This document shows, one piece after another, positions 34,878 through 46,812 of a stretch of 64,000 bases of DNA (positions within the stretch are counted from its first letter, which is position 1; every line of letters begins with the position of its first letter). The notes under the pieces were generated by a model that worked only from the letters and a program-made list of their open reading frames with translations, was not told the origin of the DNA and made no database searches. Both the position numbers and the translations under genes were made by a program. The stretch comes from Archilochus colubris (Eukaryota; Chordata; Aves; Apodiformes; Trochilidae), in assembly GCA_023079485.1 (NCBI GenBank), contig CM041108.1, positions 3,286,001 to 3,350,000 of the forward strand. Direction: 5' to 3'.

Positions 34878-37800
34878 TGAACCTGTGTTATTTGCTTGCT
34901 GATATTTAGGAAGAGCAGTGCTTTTAGGGTCACCAGGTGAGATGATGTGACCATAATGTCCAATTCTCCAGCTCCAGTTTGGAGATTCCCTCCTTGGGAT
35001 GCAAAAGGCACAGGAAAGAGCAAATCCTACAAGGCTGTCACCCCCTTGCTTTAGCTACAGCCTTGCACCAGCTCCTGAGAGCATCCCTGCAGCCCTGTCT
35101 CCTCTCCAGCCCAACAGGGAGGATTCACCCTAACTCCCTCCCCACCCTATTCATTTTTAATATCAGCACAGAAGATACACCCAGAGCTCCCTATGTCAGT
35201 GGAGTGAGACCAGCACCTCCAGAGGGCAATTCATCCTACCTGGGAAGAGATAAATTGACTCTGGAGATGCCTATTTCTCTTCACCAACTAAGAGGGAGCC
35301 CGAGGCAACCAGCCCTGATGCTGACATCTAACTTTTAGACAGGAAAGTCAGAGCAGATTAATCCAACCCATTACTGAGGCCTTTAATTTTTGCTGTTCTT
35401 GATTTACAAGTGCTTGCTCAGCACCTTGAGCTCCAGTGCCATGACAGAGTGGACCCAGAGAGTCCTTTCTCCTCTTTCCTCCTTGAATGGGATCATCTTT
35501 CCTCTGCAGTGCACCTCACAGATATTAAATACAGATAAAACACAAATTGTCCTCTCCAAAAACTTTATCTTGGAACTCAAGCAAAGTGAAAATGCTCAAT
35601 TAACACACATTGTTGCCTGAGTTTTAACACACTTGGAGATGACAGCCTCTTTCTAAAGGAATAATGGATCATTATCCTCATTTTGTAGTTGGGGAAATGG
35701 CAGAGGCATGAACAGAACACAGGTCCAGAGCCCTTAATGGTTTGCTCTGTTCCTAGGAAGTAAGGAGTGTTCCTCAGGACAACCCCAGGGGACAGAACCT
35801 GACATCAGAACCGCTTCCCAAGAGGAGAAGAGAGACCTGCCTGCTACAGCTGTGCCACATCTGGATGCACAGACCTGGCTGAAAGTCCCCATGGACTGAG
35901 GGAACCTCCTTCCTTTTGGGAAGGGAGGCTCACAGATTTCACCTCCTGGGCTGTGCAGACAATCACTCTTTATCAGAGCTAAGGGATCCAGTCTGAAGAG
36001 CCCAAGCTCATTCTCAGGGCTGGAGAGGGTGTTTTGCAGCACTGCAACTGCAGGGCAATGGTTTTGCTCTGATGCTGCCCAAACCCCCTTGGGCTAGAGC
36101 TGCAGGTACAGGATGCTCAAGGATAACATTCAGCCCTTCCTTGCAATAATTCACCCCATTCCTGTGCAGGAAAGACCTACCTGGAGCCCACCTCAGTCTT
36201 CCATCCTAACTGGGTGCCTCCTGGGGGCTAATGAGGCTCAAGCCCCCCCAATCAGTGCTTGTGGGGCACATTTGGAGCCATCTCCCACGGCCTCCATGTG
36301 ATGAATCCAGCCCTTGGCTGCTCAGTTGGTGTTAATTGCAGCAATTCCAGAGGCACAATGGAGCATTTTTTTTTTCATTCCTCCAGCACTGTGTGCTTGC
36401 TAGCAGGTGGAATCCTATTGCTGCCAGCACCCATCCCTGCCAACTCCATCCATCCCACCCCTGCCCTCCCTACAGCCCAGCTCCCCCAGGTGGGTCCCAC
36501 AAGCTACAAGAAGGAGTCTCAAGGAATCATCTGCCACAAGAAGCTCAAGCTAGGACATCTCTTGCTTAACACAGAGGCTGTCTTGCTGTCACCCTGCCTG
36601 ACCTGTTCACTCAGCTGAAAATTACAGATTAAGCTCCCTCCAGCTGGGAACAAAACTTCCCTGCTTGCAGTGTGCTGAAGTCCAGGTCCATAAAGGAAGT
36701 TTCCAGGGTTGTGTTGCAGCTTTGTATGCAGAGATGGCCCTGAAGGTACACTTGGATCACTTCCCTGGGGTTATTCTCCAGCTATCAACATGCCAGTCAA
36801 TTAAAACTGCCTTTGCTGGCCTAATTTTTTTCCTTGGCAATACCAGCACACAGAGGGACTGATGTGATGGCTCTGGAATTCCTGGATCAGGGATGTGGTT
36901 CCCCTGGGTTGGATGGACAGCATGGAGCTTAAAGTGGCTCCTGAAAATGGCTAAGAGGTTTCTTTTGCTTTTTTTTTTTTTTCTTTTTAAATATAGGCCC
37001 ATCTTGACTCTTCTGGGGGAAACTTTCACCATTTCCCAAAGCTTGTGTGCTCCTTCCTTCTTCTTTGAGGGCACTGCAACTGGAGGAAGGTGGGAAGAGA
37101 GCTTTGCAGGCAATTTGGAGCCTGGAGACCCAGTGATTCTCCCCCTGAGGGAATGGAGAATCTCTGGAAGCTGAAGAAACCAGGTACAAGCTGTGAGAGC
37201 AACAAAACCTTTTGATTCCCACCTCTCCTGCTTGCATTCCCCATCTCACACCCAAGGCATCACTCCTCCTCCAGCCTTTCCCTGCTCCAGCACTCCCAGC
37301 TCCATCCCCTCTCCCCACAGCAGCACAATTCCCACTCATCCTCACCCAGGAGCTCCAGGTCCCTGTTTGCAGGCTCTCTGTAAACTTTGGTTTTAAAGCT
37401 TTCATTAGGCTGCCTCAGAGTCATTACATCAAGTAATGGAAAACATCCATCTTCTGCTCCTCTGCAGCAGCCAATGGCAACTGGGCTGAAAAGCCTTAAT
37501 CAAGCTATGAAAATCATTGCTAGCTCATGCCTTGATGAAGAGAAACCCTGCTTGGGTTCAGAGCCTGTCCTCCTGCTATCAGAGCTCAGCACTTGTGTTT
37601 TAAGATGTAACTGAGGTTTCACTCCTCTCCAAGGATCCTGCTTCTCCATGGGCCCTGCTACCTCCTAGCAGGACATCTGTGCAAGCTCCAGGTATGGTTT
37701 CACCCTCCATTACTCCACTTCCCACATTTCCACAAGCCTCAAACTGGACCTTTGCAAAGCTGAGATCCCAAAGCTTTGCAGATGTTATGTCCCCTGCAGC

Positions 37801-39936
37801 TGGATGCCAAAAGAGAGAAGGGATTCAAAAGAGAGATATCAAAAAAGAGAGATTAAAAACAAGAGAGACTCAAAAGAGAGAGATTCAAAAGAGAGAAGGG
37901 ATTCAGGCTCCCTTGAGGAGCTGGGGGACTTCTGAAGTCAATATTCTGTTTAATCAGGGCTAAGCCCTTATTGTCACTCTCCTGTCAAGTGGCAGCAGAC
38001 ATCCCCAGGTGGGCAATAATCTGGATCAAGTCATGTTCTGGTACCCATGTTCTGGTACCCATGTTCTGGTACCCATGCAGGACCCAGCAGTGAAGCATCC
38101 CTCATTGCAGAGCTCCCACAAAGCCATCAGAACCCCCTCCCCTAAGGCTCAATATTGCCCAAGATTAATATTCCTAACAGAGATTAAGCCCAGCAACTTG
38201 AAGCAGCCTCCTGAATAAAGGAAAGAAACCCAAAAGCTTTCCTGACAAAGGTAAGGAAACAAATTTAATTATGGTCCCTCCTCAAGAAAAAGCCCCAAAT
38301 TTTTTGAGAGTTCATCCAACAGCAGCACCCAGTCCTCAGCCCACACAGCACCCAGCAATTCCAGCCCCAAAGACCTTTCAAGCAGAGGGAAGAAGGTTTG
38401 GAGGGGAGAAGCCCCCAGCCCAACCCAAGCCCAACAAAGCCTGAAGTTATTTTTGCCTTAAACAGGTTGCAAGAGTTTAGGGAGGAGCAGATTTGAGACT
38501 CAATAGCAGCCTCTAGTTTCAAAGGCCAGAACTGTTCTTACCCCTGGACCCTCCTCAGCCCCAGGGAATGTTTGCTGACCCCAAAAGATGTTGCAGTTCT
38601 CTGGGAAGCAAAGCACATTTTTTTTTTTTTTGGTAGCAGCCCTTCCATGTTATTTTAGCAGCTGCTGTCTTACAGGCTGCTGGAGTAAGAGATTAATGCT
38701 TTAATTATACAATCTGAAAGCTGGGAGGGCTGAGCTCTGGAATGGTATACAGCACTGACTTCTGGCTCTAGTGGATCTTGAGGGAGTACCCACTAAAATC
38801 AAGCTGGAATCCAAGTGAGGAATAAAAGTAGAAAAAGAAGTAAGGCAGCAATCAGAATAATGTACTTTTAATGCCCAATATCTCACGACCAGCTGGGGCT
38901 AGAAATTAAAGCTTCATGCTCATTGCAAGTGGGGGATCCTGTCTTGCAAAGCTTTAATCTCTCCCATCTCCAGCCCTGGTGCTGCAGGAGAGATGAGAGG
39001 ATGAACCTGCCTGCCTTAGCTCTGGAGCCCATCACTGAGCCTCTGATCATCCTCCCAGCCCACTCAGACACTTCAGGGGGATGGCCAAATCTTCCTGCAT
39101 CCCCTGCCCTTCCTGTCCTGGCCGGCAGCATGACAGAGGGCTGCTCCCTCCCTGCCATGGGCAATGAGGCCCAAGCTGAGCCCAACCATCCTGGATTCTT
39201 TCCTTATTCCCCAGCAATGCCTCCACCACACTGGGCAGCTCTGGTGCTGCCTGGGCTGTAACCAAAGCTGGTTCTGCACCCTCACCACCTCTGCATCCTT
39301 TCCATTTTCCTCCTCTCTTCTTCCATTCCTCATTTTTCTCCCTCTGCTTTCATTCTCTCACCACCTCCTAACCTATTTTTTTTTCTCTCTCTCTCCTCTC
39401 CCTCCTCCCCACCATCCCTCTCTCCGTGCTCCCCCCTCCTTCCTCCTTAGTAGGAGATCAATGTACTGGGAATGCTGACTAGGGAATTAAATCCAGCCAG
39501 CCTGTCTCTTTGAGAAACCTCTCACTAATCAGCTTGGATGCCTTCCTATTCCCCCCCTCCACTCCTCAGAACCTGCAATGAATTCGTCCAGCCCTGGTTC
39601 TTGTCAGCCTGCACACAAGGAGGCAAATGTCTCTCTCATCTGCTCTGCACTCAGCTTTTCTTCTCCATTTTTTTGTATCAGGTAGGTTGGAGGCAGGAGC
39701 AGGACTACCTTGCCTGCTTCTATTTTCTCCCCGAGCTGTGATCTCACCTAGAACACGGCCCATGAGCAAGTAATTCCTTCCCTTCAGCTGTGGGGTCTGT
39801 CTGTAGCACGTAGGGCTTCTGTGTTCTGCCACTTCTCAGAGCATAGCTGAGAAGCAGAATGGCACAAATCAGACTTTTCAGAGCCCCATTTATCCTCCTC
39901 TGCATCTTTTTTTTTCTCCCCACTGCCTTCCAGACT
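34878..39936. other. Unique DNA, no gene seen
   Basis: No exon supported. It contains an A/G-rich GAGAGATTCAAAA-like degenerate repeat at 37810-37905, a 14-bp triplicate at 38035-38077, T runs near 36969-36983 and 38619-38631 and a CT-rich tract at 39378-39430. Confidence 0.5.
38035..38077. repeat. Short triplicate ATGTTCTGGTACCC
   Basis: Three consecutive copies of a 14-base unit containing a KpnI site (GGTACC). It is a small, probably neutral minisatellite. Confidence 0.9.
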
Positions 39937-40030
39937 GGATGTGTCACTCAGTGCCACGGGCTGGGAACCACAGTGGATCAAGGGTTGGACTTGGTGAGCT
40001 CCAAGGTCCTTCCCAACCCAAATGATTCTC
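39937..40030 (+). mobile_element. CR1 3'-end fragment
   Basis: Sense orientation: GGATGTGTCACTCAGTGCC, then TGGGAACCAC, GGATCAAGGGTTGGACTTG and CCTTCCCAACCCAAATGATTC, which is the 3' UTR of CR1. It has diverged from the other copies (GGTGAGCTCCAAGGTCCTT instead of GATGATCTCTGAGGTCCCT). It ends only 34 bases before the LTR at 40065. Confidence 0.82.
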
Positions 40031-40058
40031 TGGGACCTGTCTTTTGCCCAGCTCTGTG

Positions 40059-40373
40059 GGGAAGTGTAGTGAGACAGGACCAGGTGCCCTGAGTTATTGA
40101 TGAGTGGGTGTGGGTTCACCTGTGTCTGGCCTCCCTCCTGAGCATGTGCAGGAGCAGGGGCCAATAAGAGAGCAGCTGACACCCATGGAGAGAGCTCTCA
40201 CTCTTCAGTGAGGATGGAGAAGCCCACAGCTTGAGGAGCCCCAGGAGCAGGCAAGAAGGGGTAGATCCCGGAGCCCCAGGAACAGCCCTAGGACATCGTC
40301 CAGGAATGGGCTAAACCCCGAGGCCTCAGGATCAGCCCTAGGAGCAAGAAGGGCTCCTTCCGCTACAGGGAAG
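40059..40373 (+). mobile_element. Solo LTR, TGTAG...CTACA ends, 6-bp target duplication
   Basis: Seen: 40065-40367 (303 bases) begins TGTAGTGAGACAGGACC and ends CTCCTTCCGCTACA. It is flanked on both sides by GGGAAG (40059-40064 and 40368-40373). TG...CA termini plus a 6-bp target duplication are the hallmarks of an LTR integrated by a retroviral integrase, typical of ERVK-like elements. CCAATAAGAG at about 40161-40170 could be a polyadenylation-type signal. The first 130 bases resemble the elements at 49631 and 63399. No internal viral genes are present. Confidence 0.75.
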
Positions 40374-42572
40374 GATGCTCAGGCAGAGACTCCTCAGAAG
40401 GCAGAGAGAGGGCAGGGCCAGAGCTGAGCACGGGCAGCTCAGCTCATCCAACACCATCACCCAAAGCTCTGCAAAGCCAGCCCCAAATTGCAGCCACGTC
40501 TGACCTGATGGCTAAATCCAACTCAAATTCCCAGCTCCCAGGGACAAAAGGCTGCTCTGAAAAATCTACCTGCTTGTCCCCAAGCCCTGGCTGACAATTC
40601 CCTTGCCTTTTTCCATCTCTTTGTGTTCAGGGAGTTCCCAAAAGGTTCTGTCGGGAAATGTTGAAATCTTTCTTTCTGACATTTCTGCTGCTTGGTGTTC
40701 TTGAGCTGCAGTGTTTAACTTGGGCTTTTTGGGCTGAATCAAGCCATCAGCTCAGCACATGTCAGGATTTAGCAGCATTAGGAGAAACATGGACACAGAG
40801 AGGGGGATTGGGAGCCTGAGCTGGGACCACGGGGCCCGTGATCCAAAATGTGATCCCTTGGGCACAGAAGATGGATTCACACATTAATATTCAACTAATG
40901 AAAACTTCTGGCTTGCTTTGATGAAGGAAAACATACAGATTTGGGCTGCTGAAAGCCTGCTGCAAAGATCTCACTAGAGCCCTTTGAGAAAAAAAAAAAA
41001 AAAAGAAAACAAACCCATGGAAGGGTGGGGGGGAGGCGGGAATCAAATCCTCATAAAAATAATTAAAAACAAAAGTCAATTTTGTAGCACCTACGTGTTC
41101 CTTAAGCAAGCAATCCCATGAGCAGCAGAACTAATGAAGCCAGCCTGCCTATGGATTGGTGTCTCTCCACTCAATTCTCTGATGTCTAATGAGGTACAAG
41201 CTCTGATCAAAGTTTTTCCTCCCCATCAGGGAATTCAGAACAATTCACTCATTGGGGGATCCTCCAAGGCTCTACCAAAGGCTGAGCTCACCCCTTTCCT
41301 CCCTCAGCAGCTTGCACTGGGTGGTTCCTACCCTCCCCACCAAGCTGCCTGCACCAAACCCACCACTTCTGGGTGCAGTTTTGTTGAAAAGGCTCAAAAA
41401 TATCACAGGCTCAGGCAGAGTCCCATGGGAGCCACTTCCCCAGAAATCCAGCTGCAAAGACCTTGCCAGAGCCTTTCCAACCTGTGCTGCTCCATGCAAG
41501 ATGGGCACATTCACAAGAGAAGAAAACCCAGATGTGAGGACAGAGCCCTTCTTCTCATCCAAACCCTGCACCTCACCACCACAGATGAAGCATCTCCATC
41601 ACCTCTTGCTCTCCCAGGATCCACAGGCAGCAGGCAAGCTGTGGAGCAGGACACCAAACCCCATTTGAGATGTGTGGGTGGAAAAGAGAGAAATTGCCCC
41701 AGAAAAGAGAGGGAGTTTGGTCTGGGAGGAGGCAGATGAGGAGCAGTAGGAGCTCAGCAGCTGTTGGTCCTTTCCTATAAAAGAGCAACCCAAGTGATGC
41801 AGAATTCATTTCCTTGCATGGCTGCCTACATGGGATGCAAGTGAGCTGAACCAAACTGCACACCAACACGTGTATGACCACACCTGGGAGTGTAAACATG
41901 CATGCAAACAAGCTCTGCTTCCCCAAACTCTCCCCTAGGCTCATGTCTGCATCCAAATGAAGCAAAATCAGTGTTTACCAGCATTCCTAGAGCTCCCCGA
42001 CAGCCACAAGACAAGATTTCAGCCTCTGAGGTTCTCCTAGGATTACCATGTTGCTAGCACTGGCTTTTTAATCAACCTTGTCACTCTCAAAGAGGTTAGA
42101 GAGAAGCAGGACCAGGCAGGACAGAATGTATGGGATGTGCACAACATTTGTTGTGGTGCCTGCACCAGCAGCCAGGGCCAGCTGGGATCTTTCCCCTGGG
42201 ATGTGTAGTCACCTCTCCATGGGGGAATGGTGTTGCAAGTCTGCAATGCCACCCTTAAAGCAACTAGGGTCTTCTTAAGGGCTACAGCACCCACTCACAG
42301 TGCTTCAAGGCCACCATGGGTGCAGCTGCTGGGGTTTAGGATCTCAGCACAGAGATGTGGGTACCTGAGTCGAAGCTCCCTGCGTTCGCCCCTTGCTTGG
42401 GCAAAGCTAAATCCACTTCCAGCAGCAGTGCTGGGGAACCCTGAGACATCCCTGGGGATGTAGGAGCTCAGGAGCTCACTGCTTGAGGGTGATGGGATGG
42501 CTTTTGCTCAGTGGAACCCCAAAACTGGACTGATGGGACCTCAAAAGCCTGGCACTGGGATGGGCTGGCACA
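40374..42572. other. Unique DNA, no gene seen
   Basis: No exon supported. An A run lies near 40987-41005. Otherwise it is unremarkable DNA. Confidence 0.5.
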
Positions 42573-42990
42573 TCGAGCACAGATCCTATGAGGAGAGGCT
42601 GAGGGAGCTGGGGGTGTTGAGGCTGGAGAAGAGGAGGCTCAGGGGAGACCTCATCACTCTCTCCAACTCCCTGAAAGGAGGTTGGAGCCAGGGGGAGGTT
42701 GGGCTCTTTTCCCAGGCAACTCTCAGCAAGACAAGAGGGCAGGGTCTCAAGCTGTGCCAGGGGAGGTTTAGGTTGGAGATTAGAAAGAATTTCTTTCTGG
42801 AGAGGGTGATCAGGCATTGGAATGGGCTGCCCAGGGAAGTAGTGGATTCTCCGTGTCTGGAGATCTTTCCAAAGAGCCTGGATGTGGCACTGAGTGCCAT
42901 GGGCTGGGAACCACGGGGGGAGTGGATCAAGGGTTGGACTTGATGATCTCTGAGGTCCCTTCCAACCCAGCCCATTCTGTGATTCTATGA
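42573..42990 (+). mobile_element. CR1 3' fragment (sense)
   Basis: Runs from CGAGCACAGATCCTATGAGG to the tail ATTCTGTGATTCTATGA. The plus strand still reads 130-odd codons of the CR1 ORF2 C-terminus ([18 protein letters not shown] to [12 protein letters not shown]) without a stop. It is 5'-truncated. It belongs to the same subfamily as 49526, 54711 and 63666 (ACCACGGGGGGAGTGGATC). Confidence 0.92.
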
Positions 42991-45511
42991 CCACGGGGAA
43001 GCCGTGGCTGCCAAGGCATCGGTGTCTGGTGAGGGGATGTGCCCCCCATTTCCCTGCTCCAGCTGGAGCCAGGATCTGCTGCCATGGCCAGAATTTGCTC
43101 TGCTCTGATAGGAGAGGGGATGCTCCTGCTCTTGAAGCTGGCAGCATCTGCTCATTTCCATTGCCTGGCTCACTCCTGAGCTGATGTGGCATCAGCCCCA
43201 GCTGACAGGAGGGACCCAGCTCCTGCACGGCCCTGTCACAGCTGATGCCTGCTCAGTGTCCCAAGGAGCACTGAAGGAGGCATTAGCACTGTCACCTTGC
43301 CTGCCAGGCTTGGGGGACCTTTGAAAGGGGCACAACACTCGACCCTTTTCCTCTTATTAATTAACAGCCCAGGTATTAAATTGCAGCCTTTTATTCCTGG
43401 ACAGGTGTGCATCTTTGTCAGAGGTCCCTGCTTAAATCATCCTCCTCGTCTCCAATAACCATGTTAATGATGCTCAGAGCCAAGTCTGGGCTGTAAAACA
43501 TATTTCCCTGATGTTTGTTCAATAATTCCCTGAGAATTAAAAACATCTATTACTGGCTGCAGGATGCTAAGAGGCCCCTGGAGCAGGGACCAGGCTGTAA
43601 CTCACTGGGGGGGGTCAGCTGATGGTGCAGATGCTGTTATCCCAGCACCAGGCTCTGCCATTCCCTGGTTTTTGATGCTGTACCAACCTGTGGGCACTGC
43701 AGCACAGTCACAGCCCAAAATTGGGGGTTATCAGCCGTGCCCAAGCCCCTGGTGTGTTCCAGGAGTGCTCCTGGGACACAGCTCCCCAGCTGCTCTATAT
43801 TTTCCCATGACCATCGTTGCTGCTCTAAGTGCCAGGACATCATCCCAACTGGAACTCTATCCAGGGGTCTTTGCTCTGCACTGCTGATGAATTCGATGGA
43901 AAAGGAGGGAGGAAAGCTGCAGGCACGGGAGGAGGGAGGATGTCACCGTGCCACTCGGTGGCAGTGCAGGAACAGAGCCCAGGTGTCCCAGCAGTGTCAC
44001 CAACCTGCTAAAAACACCTATTTCTTCCCCAAAACCTTAAGCCAGGGAGTGCAGGAGAGCTGCCTCAACACATCCCCTGCCACACAACAGTCCCCCATCT
44101 CTGTCATGACTCCTGGCAGCTCGGAAATGTTGTTTCTGGAAAAATATTTACCCTGTTAATGAAGCTGAGGCAGCAAGCGAGGCCCCAGAAGGTCAGAGCT
44201 GAGCTCGTTGCAATCAGTTCCCTTCACAGCTCCCACTGAATGGGGCTCTGATTGCAGATGCCAATCAGAGCTCTCAATTTTCCCTGCCTATTTGGAAATT
44301 AAAACATAAAGGCACTTTCCCAGACACTGCATTTAGGGGTGGTTTATATAACATAATCTTGTGGGCAGAAAGCCAGAGAGATTCAGCGGGTGGGATGCTG
44401 GAGTCAAGGGACTTGAAGGAGATAAAAAATATATCTTACATCACTTAAAACACACATCCAAGTCGAGTTAAGAGAAAGGGTTGGGGACTCTTATCCCTTG
44501 AAACACCACCACCCCAGAGCTTCCAGGACCAGGGGTTTTCCTGCAGGTCCCTTCTGCCTCTTCCTAAGCTGTTTCCAATGGCCATTAGCCAACCTGCAGG
44601 CTGCAGTTTGGGTTCTTACTGCCTGTTATTTCTAATTATTATTGGTATTTCCAAGCATCTTTGCAACTCACCCAAACACTGAGACAGTTGGATGATCAGC
44701 AGGCAAGAGGAGAAATGAAAACAAACTAATCCAGTCCTGCAAAAGCCCAGATCTTGAAATGCACAACACTCTGTCCCGCAGTAAGGCTCCCATGATTTCC
44801 ATTTAAATCACCCCAATTAAAGAGCAGCTCGAGTCAAAGCATCTGCCTGAAGATTTTTGTGCCTTCCCATGCCCCCCTGAGCACAGCTGTTTGGATCAGA
44901 GATGGAGGAGTTAGCAGCAAAACTGTCAGACAAAAACTGATGGGAGCCAGAGCTAAGCTGGGAACTCCTCTGCCCTCCTGTTCCGCAGCTGCAGGGATGA
45001 GATCTCAGCACACAGAGCTGGGTCCCAAGGGGACAACTCAGGTGACAGCACACAGAGGACCTGAACTCCACCATTTGCAGGGTTTTGCAGAATTCATAGA
45101 GCAGAAAAGCACCCGGGGGGGTTGTTACCTCGCAGAATATTAAAGAGAGGAGCTCTGGAGCAGGGCAAGACACTCAACCCCTCTGCTCCCTGGGCTGCTG
45201 CCCTGGGGCAATCGGTGTCACCTCTTTCCCAAGGCTGTCACTTGTTTCTTGCACGCTCAGGGGACATGCTGGTAAGCAGGCACTGATCAAGACACTCGGG
45301 ATTTTTTCCCTCTGGCTCAGGGATAGGTATTTTTTGCACTTCACTCCTAAATAAGCACTCAGTCATCACTGTCCTGGGGAAGCAAGAAGCTGAATGCAAA
45401 CGTCTCCCAGGGCTGGCAAAGTCAGCCGGTGAGCCAGAGGCATTTCTGTCCATCCCTCAGGCCTTGGGGGAATGGGACAGGGACATCTCTGGGACATCTC
45501 CAACATGGGAT
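42991..45511. other. Unique DNA, no gene seen
   Basis: No exon supported. AT-rich, repeat-free blocks at 43360-43560 and 44250-44480 may be conserved noncoding sequence, but this could not be tested. Confidence 0.5.
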
Positions 45512-46812
45512 ATCATAGAATTGTCCGGGTTGGAAGGGACCTCAGAGATCATCTAGTCCAACCCTTGACCCACCGGAGCAGTTGCTAGACCATGGCACTG
45601 AGTGCCACATCCAGTCTGTTTTTAAATGTCTCCAGGGACGGAGAATCTACCACCTCCCCGGGCAGTCCATTCCATAGCCTAATCACCCTCTCCGTGAAGA
45701 AATTCTTTCTAATATCTAACCTAAACCTCCCCTGGCACAACTTAAGACTGTGTCCTCTTGTCTTGTTGAAGGGCGTCTGTGAAAAGAGTCCAGTTCCCAC
45801 CTCGCTACAGCCTCCTTTCAGGTAGTTGTAGACAGCAATGAGGTCTCCCCTGAGCCTCCTCTTCTTCAGGCTGAACAGCCCCAGCTCTCTCAGCCTCTCC
45901 TCATAGGGCCTGTGCTCGAGTCCCTTCACCAGCCTGGTTGCCCTCCTTTGGACCTGTTCCAGGACCTCTACATCCTTCTTAAACTGAGGGGCCCAGAACT
46001 GGACACAGTACTCGAGGTGTGGCCTCACCAGCGCTGAGTACAGGGGAAGAATCACCTCCCTGGACCTGCTGGTGACGCTGTTTTTGATACAGCCCAGGAT
46101 GCCATTGGCCTTCTTGGCCACCTGGGCACACTGCTGGCTCATGTTCAGCTTCCTGTCAATCCAGACTCCCAGGTCCCTTTCTGCCTGGCTGCTCTCAGCC
46201 ACTCTGTCCCCAGCCTGGAGCTCCCCATGGGGTTGTTGTGGCCAAAGTGCAGGACCCGGCACTTGGCCGTGTTGAACCTCATCCCGTTGGAATCAGCCCA
46301 ACTCTCCAGTCTGTCCAGGTCCCTCTGCAGAGCCCTCCTGCCTTCGAGTTGGTCCACACTTCCTCCCAGCTTGGTGTCATCTGCGAATTTGCTGATGATG
46401 GACTCAATCCCTTCGTCTAAGTCGTCGATAAAGATATTAAACAGAACTGGGCCCAACACTGATCCCTGGGGGACACCACTAGTGACCGCCGCCAACTGGA
46501 TGCAGCCCCGTTCAGCACCACTCTCTGGGCCCGGCTCTCCAGCCAGTTCCTAACCCAGCACAGGGTGCTCCTGTCCAAGCTGTGGGCTGACAGCTTTTTC
46601 AGGAGAATGCTATGGGGGACGGTGTCAAAGGCTTTGCTGAAATCCAGGTAAACCACATCCACAGCCTTCCCCTCATCCACCAGTCGGGTCACCTGATCAT
46701 AAAAGGAGATCAGGTTGGTCAGACAGGACCTGCCCTTCCTAACCCTGTGCTGGCTGGGTCTGATCCCTTGCCCATCCTGCAGGTGCTGTGTGATTGCACT
46801 GAGGATGACTGA
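45512..46812 (-). mobile_element. Longest CR1 copy in the window (about 1.3 kb)
   Basis: Antisense CR1 with the 3' tail ATCATAGAATTGTCCGGG at 45512. It extends about 1.3 kb into ORF2 before 5' truncation around 46800-46815. It shares nearly all its sequence with the 34063 copy over the overlapping 800 bases. It ends beside a short duplication (GAGGATGACTGAGGATGA). Confidence 0.95.
45585..46812 (-). pseudogene. CR1 reverse transcriptase remnant (ORF2 fragment)
   Basis: The minus strand carries, in order, a motif A-like segment (VYLDFSKAFDTV, near 46675-46640), a [12 protein letters not shown] segment, the catalytic FADD box at 46387-46376, and the thumb and C-terminal part ([19 protein letters not shown] ... 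[13 protein letters not shown]). These lie in three different frames. Breaks occur near 46490 (between the SSWR and VTSGVPQG segments) and near 46195, so no functional enzyme can be made. The N-terminal endonuclease region is missing. In life, CR1 ORF2 nicks target DNA and copies the element RNA into it. Confidence 0.9.

Noticed and set aside
34100..35023. Reverse-transcriptase-like protein as a host gene
   Set aside because: It is the ORF2 remnant of a truncated CR1 with frame breaks, recognised by the 3' CR1 tail.
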